From Asparagopsis taxiformis (lineage: Eukaryota > Rhodophyta > Florideophyceae > Bonnemaisoniales > Bonnemaisoniaceae), in contig JALQPE010002109.1 of assembly GCA_030407315.1 (NCBI GenBank), positions 1-64,000 on the forward strand: 64,000 nt of DNA, read 5' to 3'. The notes beneath the pieces were generated by a model. It was given only the letters and a program-made list of their open reading frames with translations. It was not told the origin of the DNA and ran no database searches. Positions 44,436 to 55,620 of the stretch are shown here, one piece after another (the stretch's first letter is position 1; each line of letters starts with the position of its first letter). Made by a program: the position numbers and the translations under genes.

Positions 44436-47267
44436 ATGGCGCACGATGGAGATACCCTTCCGAGCTGGCTGCGGGCCAGAATTCCTTCCGGCGAAGGCGC
44501 TGCGACGCCGCTACACACTCCGTCTGCTGCTTCGCGCTTCGCTTCGCCTGCGCCTGCGAGCCCCGAGAGCCCGTTTTATCTTTCCATGGCTCAAGCGTCA
44601 TCCGCGAGCGCTCCGGTAGCCGCGACGGCGAATGCGCATAATACGGACGGCGCTGACGCATCGCCCGGTGTCGACGCGACAGTGGACGTGACTGCTGCTC
44701 CCGCATCCGCGTCTGGGAGTCGCACGAACGTCGGCGTGCCCTTGCGGTCCATTCCTGCTCCTTCCTCTGTTTCTCTTCCCTCTGCTGCGCAACATGTACC
44801 CGCCGTCGTCCCGCGTGCGCGCTACGAAGAACCTTCTGCCTTCCGTTTCCTTCCGCGCGCGATGCCGACTTGGACTGAGCTAGGCCGTGTTCAATACTTC
44901 CCGCGGCGTTTTCAATGGGTGCGTATCGCCGATGTCAACCGCTACGCGGTGTTGCCCGGCCACAAAAACGCGCAGGCCGTGTGGGACGCGCGGCGTGAAG
45001 CGGCCCTATGCGATTTAGCCGTACCCACTAATCTTCCATGCGATGCCTATTTCCTCGAGGACGCAGCGGACGAGCGGCTTGTGCGTCATCTGGCGCGGCT
45101 CCGAACGATGCGTCGCGATGAATTTGCGCATCTTGACCCGTGGGCGGCGGACCCTAGCGCCGGCTTCTTGTTGGACGGTGGTGTCCCCTGGAACGACATC
45201 GAACAAGAAGGAGAATTCAGTGTACCGTGGTTCTTCGACGCGGGGATGCGCGCCGAAGCGCGCCGCGAGTTACGCATGCGTCGCTCCGCCGGTTACTTCG
45301 TCACATATCGCGACGCAGAGTTTCGCGAGTTCCCCGAGGATCGCGTTGGCGCTTTCTTTCCGCGCTACGATCCGCGCGACTGGCCGGAAGCGCCAGAATC
45401 TCTTTCCGTTCCTTTGCCTTGTGTCTTCCACTATGCGCCGTCCGTTCTTCTTGGCCTTGACGTCCCCGTGGAGACGCGTTCTTATTTCTGGGCCGTTGCC
45501 CTTAGCGAGTGGGTCGTCATGGTGGCTTACGCGTGGCTCCATGTCGCGTTCGTTGAGCGCCGCATCGTTCGCTTGAGCGACAGACTCGTCGCTGGCATCG
45601 AGAGCGTCGGCGCTGCGGCGGTCGTTCATGGCGGCACGTATTCGGTTGCGCATTTGGAGAGTCTTCTGACGGAGCATCGCGCATGTCCTTGGGACGAGAC
45701 GCCTGTCTTCGACGTCGCCCCGGGTGTGGACTTTAACGAGGGTGGCCAGTGGCTGCCTTGGAGCGCGGAACGCGGCGTGATAGACTGGGCGCACGGCGCG
45801 CTCGGGGTTCATCGTCATACCGAAATTCCGCACTTGTTGTTGAAGTCCCCGCGTAACCCGTCGCGCAGCGCGTTAGCGCACTTGGAAGCGGGTGACGTTG
45901 TGACCGTGGATGCCGTCTTGTCGGCCTTATCTTCCAACGAGTTGCATGTGATGCGCGCAACTAATTCGCGCGAGTACGCGCAATACCTCGGCATGGCTGC
46001 GTTATTGGCCGTCGAGCGCCGGCGTTTCCGCGACGGGCGCTATTCGTTATTCTCTGAGTCGCCTCGGCCTCCTGTTGACATTACTCAGTTGGACGCAGCG
46101 CTACGGGCAGAGTACGTCAAGGTTTATAACGAACTGCAGGAGTTGAAGAAGTCCATTCCGAGCCAAGACATCGCTAACGCTCCGGTGGTGCGAGCGCGAG
46201 CGCGGCGGTTGGTAGCGTCGCGGCGTCGAGCGCGGTCGCGGTTATTGACCAGGCGGAGGCGCCGGCGGTGGTGGATGGCGAAGACGCCGTTGCGTTAGCG
46301 GATTCAACGGGTGCGGCCAACTTGCAGGCACAGATCTCTTCTGCTGAACGAAACCGCGACGAGGCGCTTTCGCGTGTGACGTCGGTCGCCCAAGCTCGAG
46401 ACGAAGCCCTGAGACGCCTTGAAGTTGCTATCAAGGCCCGCGACGAGGCGATTAAGGCTCGCGACGATGCGAACGAGGCGCGCGACGAGGCCGTGTCATT
46501 CTTGCGCGAGACTCGCGAAGCGCTAGCCGAGTCCGAGGCTCGCGAGGTCGCGTTGAAGCGTAAGATCGACAAAGATGCCGTGCGAATCGAGCGCATGCAT
46601 AAGGATATCGGCGTAAAGTCGTGCGGCTAAGCAGGAGAAGGAGATTGAAGGTGGTCGCGAAGCGTTGGCGGCCCTCCAGTCTCGTTACGATTCCGCCGGT
46701 TCAGCGCAGGAGGCCGCGCAGCGTGCGTTGGCCGAAGTCGAATCTAATTTGGAGGCGGAGAGGGGTCGGTTGGCTGCTCGAATCGCCGCTGTGCGTGACG
46801 GGTATCGCGCTCGGGAGAGGGAGACTGTTCGTCGGGTTCAGGAAACTATCGAGCGCGCTCACCGCATGGGCTCGGCGTTAAATGACGTCGTCAATTTCAT
46901 GCAGCGTTCTCCTGCGGGTTCTGTTGACGAAAGGGAGTCGACCGGCGCGACGCAGTCGGAGAGCGGGTTACGCACAGATGCGACGCGTGGCGCGACGGGA
47001 AGCGTTGGTTCGGGTCGTGGCGGGGCGCGTCCCATGACGCGTTCGCGCGCAGCGGCGAGTTCCGCGGGTCGCGCGAGGCGTACGGGTATCCCTCCACTCC
47101 GGATTGGCGTACACGACGGGCGCGTCGTTCGGGTGTTAAATTCCGAGCGGCGACGCGGTCACCAGGCAGATACGGCTTCAAGCCGTGCTCGTTCGCGCGG
47201 TGCGGCAGCCAGTTCGTCGAGCCGCGCTTCGCGTCGAGACGACGACACGCGCGCGCCTCCGTCTTAG
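44436..47267 (+). pseudogene. Antisense accessory ORF of chromovirus, near-complete copy
   Basis: Starts at ATG 44436 (MAHDGDTLPSWLRARIP), about 170 bp inside the 3' LTR, and reads opposite to gag-pol. Roughly 930 residues in three frames. The first 585 form a globular Trp-rich region (WTELGRVQYFPRRFQWVRI, SYFWAVALSEWVVMVAYAWLH). Then, after a frame change near 46180, comes a long coiled coil of R-D-E-A repeats; after another near 46622 come the end of the coil, a Gly-Arg stretch (GSGRGGARPM) and a basic tail. The homologous tail at 7276-8239 shows the same protein continuing through both breaks, so they are mutations here. The function is unknown. Plant Tat-type retrotransposons also carry antisense ORFs at this place, but I see no sequence evidence that the proteins are related. 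Confidence 0.75.
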
Positions 47268-48195
47268 CTATCACTTCGATCCTCCTCCTCGCATTGCATC
47301 CTCTTTGAAATAAACTCTCCTTGTTTGTATCTCCACCTAGCGCTTCGTAATGTGGGGTTCCTCCCGTCCGACACGCTTGCGCCGTGAAACGCCAGGGCTC
47401 CTGCAGCTTTTGAGTGAGCGACAGCGCAACGCGGGTTCCGTCAAATGCATGCATGAGCCGGTGTTTCCGCGAAGGGGCGCGCGTGTCGTTGCTTTAAACC
47501 GTATTTGCCCGCTGCCCACGTCGGCGTTCGGAGGGCACGCGGCCGGCGGCGTCCAGTCGTGCGCGCGGGGGGTAGAGTGCATACGTTGCGAAGCGAGAAA
47601 GGTTTGAGTGGGGGTAGAAGAAGGGAGTCTGGACGGGTAGCGCGTCGGTACGAGTTCGTCGTAGCGGATTCGTTTCATCGGTTCGTCACGCGCAATTCTC
47701 AACGTCGCCGGTTAATTTTCGCATGCGTATTCGTTGTTCGCTTCCGCTTCGCGTCGTCGATTCGTGTCGCCTTACGCATTCGTCGTTCGCGTCGCCTACT
47801 ACCGGCGTTCGCCGTTTGCTACCGTGTCTACTGTCCCGTGACTAGAGCGGACGGCCGAGTGGTACCTAGGGGGCTCGGGTGGGGTCACATTCTTCCCCTT
47901 TTGGAGCGAGCCTCATTCTCCACGCTTGGGTTGAAGGGGAACCATGCACGTGGGCACCACTATATTCTCGGTAGGGGGCTGCGTGCGTCCAGGGTCTGCG
48001 TCCTTCCACCAGCTTCGAGCGCCTCGCTGGAGTTCGCATATGTTGTCGTCCAATCAGGTGGCGGTAGTAGGGGACAGTTCGTCACGGTGCGGGGGCCAGC
48101 TTGACGGCGGCGCGATTCGGGTGCCCCTTTCGTCGCAATTTTCCAATGGGACAATTCGAGTGGGACGGTAGAATTGCTAAATAGCCGGGCCAGCC
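47268..48195. other. Chromovirus B spacer, no gene
   Basis: GC-rich TTCGT/CGCG-word sequence resembling 8240-9000 of copy A in style, with a few shared words (CACGTGGG, CCAATCAG). No credible gene. Confidence 0.5.
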
Positions 48196-48653
48196 TGTGG
48201 TACAATTTATTCGGTCGACGCGCGCGCGCTCGTAACGACTGCGTCTGGCTGAGTCCGCATGCATCCGCGAATTAGTTAGTTAGTAAGCGAGCGTACGCGT
48301 AGCGATCCGATTACGTGTCACGACGCGCCTGAGCGAGCGCGTGCGCGCGAACGAACCTGCGAGCTTGGCGCCACGTGTAGCGCCTTTTGCGAATTTCCCT
48401 TTATTTCCCCTTTTTGGGTTTTTTATGACGAAAGTCTTTTTCCCAATATTTCCCTTTTTTGCGTGCGAGCGAGCGGCCGCCGGCCGGCCGCGCAAGGACA
48501 ACCTGTCCTAGGTAGTTAGCTACTAATGGTTGTCCAGCTTCGCACCTTACCAATAAACAGCCAGCATCTTCGCAGCTACGAGTTAAGCGTTTAGCGAATC
48601 GTGAGGACCGATTGCGTTACAACGTTGCGTGCGGGTTGCTCACGATCGCCGAC
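48196..48653 (+). repeat. Partial chromovirus LTR, inverted
   Basis: Starts TGTGGTACAATTTA and matches the reverse complement of 44262 down to 43817. It is cut at 48653 by CACTA-2, after ...GATCGCCGAC. It is oriented opposite to the LTRs at 16935 and 43475 and is more diverged at its start. Confidence 0.85.
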
Positions 48654-49680
48654 CACTACTGTGTCTGAAATCGGGCCTGGGGCAGTACTGTACGGCAGTA
48701 AAATTTACTGCCTGAGGCAGTAAAATTTAGTACTGTAAAAATATAAATTAATGCCCTACTTGCCGGCAGTACAGTGCACTGCCCGGAGGCAGTGGCCATG
48801 TGCTGCCGACGGCAGTAGAAAGTACTGCCTGGATGTATGAGGTGAGGCAGTGGTGGGAGGCAGTGATAGTTGCTGGATTTAGATTGTCTTTCTGGCAGTG
48901 ATTTGTGCTACATTGGCCTGTAAAATAAAGTAGTATATTGTGCTGACTTGAGCAGCACGGGGAGGGAGTAAAATATGCTGTCCAGGAATATGGCCCACGG
49001 CAGTACTATTTGGTGGCGTGGGATGCACCGTGTGGCAGTAGAAGCTAGTGTTTCCGGCAGCGTGCTGTGCTGGCTGCGGGCCCGAATGACGGCAGCACAT
49101 TTTGCTATATTTAGGTAGTGCCCCGATGTACTGTATGATACTGCCTGCAAGTCATGGCAGAGGCAGAGAAATGTACTGTATTCTATTATTGGACAAAGCA
49201 GTAATTTCTGCTGCTGTGTGGTGCTGCTTTTTTTTGTACTTACAGGTAGTGACAAGTCTATGTTCTGGCAGTAGAGTAATGCAGTGGAATATGATGACAG
49301 CAGACATGCTTCGAGGCTGTGTATTCTACTGCCTGTGGAAGCGAGTGGGGACAGTAAATTATGATGTCTGACGAAATGTGTGAAAGCAATGAAATGAGGT
49401 GCTGATAGTCTCTGGGAAAAGCTGCCTGATAGTACTGCTTTATGATACGAAAAGTGCTACCGTACCGTGCTACTTGCCGTGGTGGAAAGTGCTGCCGTGC
49501 TCTACTACTTGCGTATGTGTAAATCACTGCCACGCTGTACTGCTCCAGGATATGTGAATTGCTGCCCCACAGCACTACAAAAAGTAGTAGATTTTGATGT
49601 ATTATAGAGCTGTCCAGATCAGCGTAAAGTACTGTCTGATAGTGTTGTACTCGACAGGGGCATAGGACAGTACCAGTTCG
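48654..49680 (+). mobile_element. CACTA-type element, left end (CACTA-2), truncated
   Basis: Begins CACTACTGTGTCTGAAATC inside the LTR; the preceding GAC (48651-48653) is a candidate 3-bp target duplication. It matches 7272-6247 base for base with few changes, including GGCAGTA hairpins. It stops abruptly at 49680, where a GTCTGTGTT...GGACGTCC repeat begins, so the rest of the element was replaced. Confidence 0.8.
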
Positions 49681-50745
49681 TCTGTGTTTTCGGAAGTGGA
49701 CGCGGACGTCCAGTCTCTCTAGTACGGGTCCTAGTCGGCCCCGAGATTTACTAGAACAAATGAACGTCCGCGTCCAAAAAAAAATAAAAATTTTTTGGAT
49801 GCGGACGTCCACTTTCTCTAGTACATATGGCGGAATACTAGGGCCCGACATCCACTTTCTCTAGTACATATGGCGGAATACTAGGACCCGACATCCACTT
49901 TCTCTAGTACGTTTGGCGGAATACTAGGACCCGACATCCACTTTCTCTAGTACATATGGCGGAATACTAGGACCCGACATCCACTTTCTCTAGTACATAT
50001 GGCGGAATACTAGGACCCGACATCCACTTTCTCTAGTACATATGGCGGAATACTAGGACCCGACATCCAGTATACAATATATCAGCGAAAACCGGGAGGG
50101 AAGAAATTACAGCGGATGGTAAATTCAGGGCCCATATCGGACCGTATTTATTCTCTCATTTAGGAAACTGCTCGTATACAATACGTCTCTCTAGAATAGG
50201 GAATACATATCTGGTCAGAATAGGAAATAAATACCCGGTTAGAATAGGAAATAAATACCCGGTTAGAATAGGAAATACGTATCCAGCCAGAATACAAAAT
50301 ACCTGTCAGCATATCGTCGATCACCCATCTCCCTCACTATCGCGTTCTCCCTACCATCCGAACGCCATGCACCACCATCCGCACATACTGCAAGAACCCT
50401 CACGACCTAGATTACAAAAATACGCTCCTTCCCAATACCATCCCCGCTTTCCTCGACACCACCCCAGCCCATTAAATCATCAAGACATCAAACACGAACA
50501 TGGTCAGCAAAATCTTACACCACTTGAAACGCACTCTCACTTCTATCGTATGCCCCAAAATATACACATACCAGAAACACCTCACAGCTTCATTCCCCAT
50601 CTTCCTACATCCCTTCTTCACTCTCCTTCAGTCCTGCCGTTCCTGCTTCACCACTCCTGCATCACATACACAACATCAGAATCAACCACAACAGTCAGAC
50701 TCAAAAGCAACGCTTACCACGACAGATATCCTAGAAACTCCCTTA
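49681..50745. repeat. GGACGTCC repeat plus 43-bp and 24-bp tandem arrays
   Basis: 49681-49810 carries GGACGCGGACGTCC hairpins. 49811-50068 is six exact-length 43-bp units (starts 49811, 49854, 49897, 49940, 49983, 50026), each with CTAGTA...TACTAG arms. 50193-50300 is four to five 24-bp units (AGAATAGGAAATAAATACCC and GGTT). 50300-50745 is C/T/A-rich with one doubtful plus-strand frame. Confidence 0.85.
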
Positions 50746-51940
50746 CTTCGTCTGTGTTCTCGGAAATGGACGCGGACGTCCACAACCTCTAGTACACCTA
50801 GTATTACTAGGCGGACGTCCATGTTCTCCAGTATTTTTGGATGTCCGCCTAGAACCGGACGTCCATGCGGTCTAGTACGTCTAGTATTACTAGGGCGACA
50901 TTCATTGTTTCTAGTACCACGGATGTCCCCCTCGGGATGGACTTCCGCCATGTCTATGTCCACCTAGGACGGGCGCCGGTTCAGAAATTCAAAAATTTCG
51001 ACCCCAGAAATTTCTGCCGCCGTGCTCGACATGGATGTCCGCATCCATCACGGCGACCACTCTATTTTTCCTTGTCGGTCGACTCCAATTTCGTCTTTAA
51101 TTTTTTCATCCTCTCGCTCACACCCCCTTCCTGTTGGTGCTCACCTCCCCCGTACTGTACCTCAAACACCCCCAATACCACTCTAGCACGCATTTTCAGA
51201 TACCTATCCCCGCTTCCACGGTGCACACCTCCATTCCATACCTACTTTTCTGCTCTACCGTACAGATTTCGTATAACCAGTCCTCATACTACCTCAGAAT
51301 AGGGAAAAACACCCCCTATCTCCTCGACCATGCTCTCCCCCAACACCTTTGCAACGTATTGTTCTTCAATGCCCTCTCTCCTCTACCCTCAACCCCTCTC
51401 CTTCGCCCTCTACACAAACTTCCCCTGCAGCTTACTCTTCCAAAACCTCTCACTCCCCATCCCGTAACCGACCTGCTCCACCCCTCCCTCCCTCAGCTGC
51501 TCCATGGCTCACGCCATCCGCATCTTCGATACCGTATACACCACCACCACTGGCCCACGCTCCCGCTCCCCCGCCGTCTCCCCAGAAACCTCCCCGCTCT
51601 GAAACACATATCAACCCCCCACTTCGCACCCTTCCTCCCACTCCCCTCCCTCCCCAAATACAATAACCCCCTTCTTCTCCATCACATCCCCACTCACCAC
51701 AGCCAGAACAGACGCCACCCCCTCCCCTTCTTTCTCCTCACTTTCCTAAAAACCCCTCCTCTCGGCGCCTTCAACCGCACCCTCCTACGGTCCCACCTAA
51801 ACACCTCCTCCGCCCTCACTACCCCAACACCCCGCAGCGTCTCCCCAATCCCCATAATATGCTTGTCGGCACTCCTCTCCGAATCACAATCCATTCTAAA
51901 CCCGCACTCCGTACATTTCCACCTCCCCCTGTACCATCCC
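50746..51940. repeat. Inverted-duplication arm, right (mate 21131-22316)
   Basis: Starts GTCTGTGTTCTCGGAAATGG, then GGACGTCC/CTAGTA palindromes, then the C/T-rich strand. The order relative to the methyltransferase-SET gene is the same as on the left, in reverse. No trusted gene. Confidence 0.8.
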
Positions 51941-53091
51941 AAGATTCCATCCCCCCACAGAACACATCCTCATACCACAGAAGAATTTTCTTCCTCTCAT
52001 ACCTCATCCTTAAAACCTCCATCAGCTCCATGTAAATTTCGATGAAAATATTTTCTCTACTATGCAATCTCAAACATGTATGAGCCTATGCCTTTCCGCT
52101 TTGTCAACCCTGAATATTGGTACTCATGTATTCATAAAATAGGGCCACCCACATCCCTATCCCGTTCTGCAAGCTTTACAAACCACTAGACGCATACTCC
52201 ACAACTATACAACAAACACTACTCGCTATTTCAGACGACGCGGTACACAAGTAGCGTAGTGTCAACCTTCCGTGACGCCTTCCCTGATGCGTACAAGTGG
52301 GAAACACGTCTAGACGTATATCAGAACTGAGTGCGGGAATTTTCGGCACAGGAGATGCTGGGCCACCAAATTGATTTTTCGGAAATTTTAGAATTTCTGG
52401 GCTGGCCAGCAATGCAATCGAGCTGGACATCCACCGGACGTCCATTTCAGGTTGGTCGCGAGAGGGTGGGGCGGGACCATGATGAAACAAGGACCAAGAC
52501 CTTTCCCTGACGTGTTGAGCCTGAAATCGACCCTTCGTGAGACGCGATTTTGGCTTACAGTTGGTGCTAATAGAAGCCAGTGATAGCCCCGATCGGGGCG
52601 GCAGCCGGCTCCGGCTTACAGTTGGTGCTTACAGACGCCAGTGATAGCCCCCGATCGGGGCCGGCGGTCGGTTCCTGGGGCCGTTGTGGCCAAATTAGAC
52701 ACCCTGATTTGAATTAAAATTTGGGCTATTCTCAAAAACATGCACATGTGAACATGTTTTTGAGATGGGGGTGTGCCGTACGGCACAATCGACCGCCCAA
52801 ATCGATGTTTTTTGCAATATTTTTCTGTGCCCGAAATTTTAGAATTTCTGGGCTGGCCAGCAATGCAATCGAGCTGGACATCCACCGGACGTCCATTTCA
52901 GGTTGGTCGTGAGAGAGCGGGGCGGGACCATGATGGAACAAGGACCAAGACCTGTCCCTGGCGTATTGAGCCTGAAATTGACCCTTCGTCAGACGCCATT
53001 TAGCCTTACAGTTGGTGCTTACAGAAGCCAGTGATAGCCCCGATCGGGGCCGGTGGCCGGTGCCTGGGGCCGTTGTGGCCAAATTAGACAC
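51941..53091. repeat. Direct repeats of ~0.4 kb with palindromic modules
   Basis: A module starting GAAATTTTAGAATTTCTGG occurs at 52382 and 52833, and a variant near 53224. CTTACAGTTGGTGCT and CAGTGATAGCCCC-GATCGGGG recur around 52553, 52614 and 53005. One copy of the 180-bp palindrome-rich repeat is embedded at 52702-52883. No gene seen. Confidence 0.75.
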
Positions 53092-53272
53092 CCTGATTTG
53101 AATTAAAATTTGGGCTATTCTCAAAAACATGCACATGTGAACATGTTTTTGAGATGGGGGTGTGCCGTACGGCACAATCGACCCGCTGAAATCGATGTTT
53201 TTTGCAATATTTTTTCTGCCCTGAATTGTAGAATTTCTGGGCTGGACAGCAATGCAACTGAGCTGGACATCC
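53092..53272 (-). repeat. ~180-bp palindrome-rich repeat, copy next to methyltransferase gene
   Basis: Inverted mate of 19131-19313, with the same GTGCCGTACGGCAC palindrome and CTCAAAAACATG arms. It lies just downstream of the methyltransferase-SET stop codon, and its flanks differ from the left copy beyond CAAATCAGG. Confidence 0.85.
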
Positions 53273-53517
53273 ACCGGGCGTCCATTTCAACTTGGTCTTG
53301 TATTTTGCATCTGCACGCATAACAGCAACCAAGCAGTCAGGTTCACTGCTCGGACGAAGTGCACCTAGAGTGTGAACGATTGGTTTTTGACAGGCGAGTA
53401 CTGCCGAATAGGTTTCACCCTGGACTAATGGTGGCTGGACATGCTGCATTATATGATATACTTCAACTCTGGAACGTAGCTTTATTTGTAGTCGAAATGA
53501 AAACATCTTTCGTGACC

Positions 53518-55620
53518 CTAATTCCATGCTCTAAACGCTGTCCCATAATGAACGTAGAGCTCCTGCCCCGGACGGATATCGCGGATTGCACGTACTACAA
53601 TGATCTTCGGATTTTCTAGGTCCTTCGCCTTGAGCTTCTTCCCCGTCGAACCGCTGCTGTAGTTCTCGACAAACTCGACGTTGGCCATCCGCCTGGTGTC
53701 TTCCGCCGGAGTGTCCTCACCTCGCAAATACCGCGGGTCGTTGATGAACTGCGCCGAACAGAACGGAGCCGGAACAATCCAAATTGGATGCTCGATGTTT
53801 TCGTCGTCCTCCGCTGTTGCATACAGCTTGATAGCATACATCAAGAATGTTTCCTTCGTTATCGCCATGTGACCCTCTCCGTACGCGAACCTCATCGACT
53901 CCTTGCTCATATCAGAGTACACAACAGTTCCGTAGTATGCACATACTTCGTCACCAACATTAAATGTCTGTTCAGCGAAGAGCCCTCTTCCTGCATTTGG
54001 ATGCTTAATCAGCGATGGTCGAACGCTCAATTTTTTCGCAACACAATCGTGTGCCCGCATCACGCGAGGGTTTTCAGTTTGCAACCAGCGGCGCAGGGAA
54101 GGTGGCCAATAATGTACCGGTTTCTCCATGTGCTCGCGCGACGCAATCGACTCTGGGCACAGCTGCCAGAGGTACTGCCGAATATATTTCGGGAACCTCT
54201 GGTACAGGGGAAGGCCAGGTGGGGGTTCGATGATCCTGCGTTCCCTCTGCGTACGCATCGTGACAGAGGGGGACGCCAAGAACTTCTCAGCACTCTGTTT
54301 CGCTTCTGTCGTGACCCTCATGTCAGTGTTGTTTGAAAGAATTACACGTGACATGACTGCACACAGCTTTGGAAGCGATCGTACCACACACAATTTGTCC
54401 ATGTCACTGCCGACGAAAACACGGTGCTCAGGCAAGCTCATAGCTGCTTTTCCCGTTGCGAAAGTGCCAGAGAATGGATCGACAACAATATCACCAGGCT
54501 GTGAATGCTGGCTGATCAACTCCATCATGAGAGCGACGCTCTTCTGCTCTGCACGAACTCTGACCGTAGCACCGGTTGTGCTCCTTGTTCGCCACACCAT
54601 CTCATTCGAATCGATGGCGGGCATATTGATGGTGACGTTGCACCACGCCGGGTACGTGCCGTCCATGTATCCGTGGTTCCTATAGGCCACCATCTCGCTT
54701 CCGGTCTTGAACGGAACACCTCGCTTCCAGAAGTGGATAGCGACCTCTGCCATGTTCATGCGTTGGTACCTCTTCCGCCCCGGCATTTGATAGAGGTGCC
54801 CAGGTAGTCGGACAAACAACAGAGGTACCTCGTCAACGAAGAAAACTGAATTCCGAACGACGTCCTCCTCCTCCTCGTCCTCCTCCTCATCCGCACTTTC
54901 TTCGCCACTGTGCTGCGATGCTTCGGAGTCCGAATTCATGGACGTAACCTCTTCTTCATCCGACCCGTCATCACTGGCAGCAGCATCGGTTGGGCCTTCT
55001 GACTGCGGTCCTTTGTACGTTTCCAAGTAATGGAACCATTCGTAGAACTGCAAAACGGAGCAGAACACGATGCCGTGGCCACCGGGGCGCAACAGCTCGT
55101 CAAACACTTCGATGCTAGCCTGCATATCTTCTGCAGTTAGCCTGTCGTACGAAGAGTTGGAATCGTTCCTCTTACGACGAACATTGTAGGGCGGATCTGT
55201 CAGAATGAGCTGAACGTTGCCCGTGATGGGCACGTGTTCTCGGCTCTCGTCGGCACTGACCAAATCTTCGAAAGGGACGTCATACACCCGGCAATACTGA
55301 CTCATTTTCGAAAGAAAGTCCTTTGCGAGAGCCTGCCCTTCACTTTCCTGCTCTTCTGTCGCATGGGGTGACGGTGACGGGGGAGACGGCCCTTGGGCAG
55401 TAAGACTGGTCCTCCCAGGTCCAAGTTGAAGCCTGGTTGTGTGTCTTGTCGACGGAACCAAACCTCTCCCTCCTGTGTTGCGACGAGTGGGAGTGTCATC
55501 AACCGGCTTGGGGACCTTTTCTGCGTCCGCGGCTTGTGGTGCCGGGCGGAGGACAGCCATAACGTCTTCGTCGAGGGTGTCAAAGTACGCTGGCAGCTTG
55601 TCCGGATTTCCGCTTGACAA
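53518..55620 (-). CDS. DNA adenine/cytosine-N4 methyltransferase fused to SET domain
   Basis: 700-aa frame; its listed start is TTG and the frame stays open upstream, so the true N-terminus is probably in the ORF at 55302-56714. The first 130 residues are Pro/Ser-rich. The methyltransferase follows: catalytic motif IV TDPPYN (141-146), an acidic insert (about 218-253), then the SAM motif I DPFSGTFATG (381-390). The IV-before-I order is that of beta-class N6-adenine/N4-cytosine DNA methyltransferases of bacterial type. Residues 532-693 form a SET domain: NAGRGLFAEQTFNVGDEVCAYYG, an FINDP where typical SETs have FINHS, and IRDIRPGQELYVHYG. The protein could thus write both DNA and histone (or other lysine) methylation. 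An almost identical 3' copy lies inverted at 17725-18887. The locus is repeat-rich and may be part of a mobile element; I see no transposase in it. Confidence 0.88.
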   Translation of the reverse strand: MSSGNPDKLPAYFDTLDEDVMAVLRPAPQAADAEKVPKPVDDTPTRRNTGGRGLVPSTRHTTRLQLGPGRTSLTAQGPSPPSPSPHATEEQESEGQALAKDFLSKMSQYCRVYDVPFEDLVSADESREHVPITGNVQLILTDPPYNVRRKRNDSNSSYDRLTAEDMQASIEVFDELLRPGGHGIVFCSVLQFYEWFHYLETYKGPQSEGPTDAAASDDGSDEEEVTSMNSDSEASQHSGEESADEEEDEEEEDVVRNSVFFVDEVPLLFVRLPGHLYQMPGRKRYQRMNMAEVAIHFWKRGVPFKTGSEMVAYRNHGYMDGTYPAWCNVTINMPAIDSNEMVWRTRSTTGATVRVRAEQKSVALMMELISQHSQPGDIVVDPFSGTFATGKAAMSLPEHRVFVGSDMDKLCVVRSLPKLCAVMSRVILSNNTDMRVTTEAKQSAEKFLASPSVTMRTQRERRIIEPPPGLPLYQRFPKYIRQYLWQLCPESIASREHMEKPVHYWPPSLRRWLQTENPRVMRAHDCVAKKLSVRPSLIKHPNAGRGLFAEQTFNVGDEVCAYYGTVVYSDMSKESMRFAYGEGHMAITKETFLMYAIKLYATAEDDENIEHPIWIVPAPFCSAQFINDPRYLRGEDTPAEDTRRMANVEFVENYSSGSTGKKLKAKDLENPKIIVVRAIRDIRPGQELYVHYGTAFRAWN

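Larger units (their letters stand above)
43475..48195 (-). mobile_element. Chromovirus B: 3' LTR, antisense ORF, spacer; gag-pol missing
   Basis: Second copy of the chromovirus family, keeping exactly the part lost from copy A: the 3' LTR, polypurine tract and full antisense ORF. After about 0.9 kb of spacer it stops at 48195, where an inverted partial LTR begins, so gag and pol were deleted or never joined here. Confidence 0.75.
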
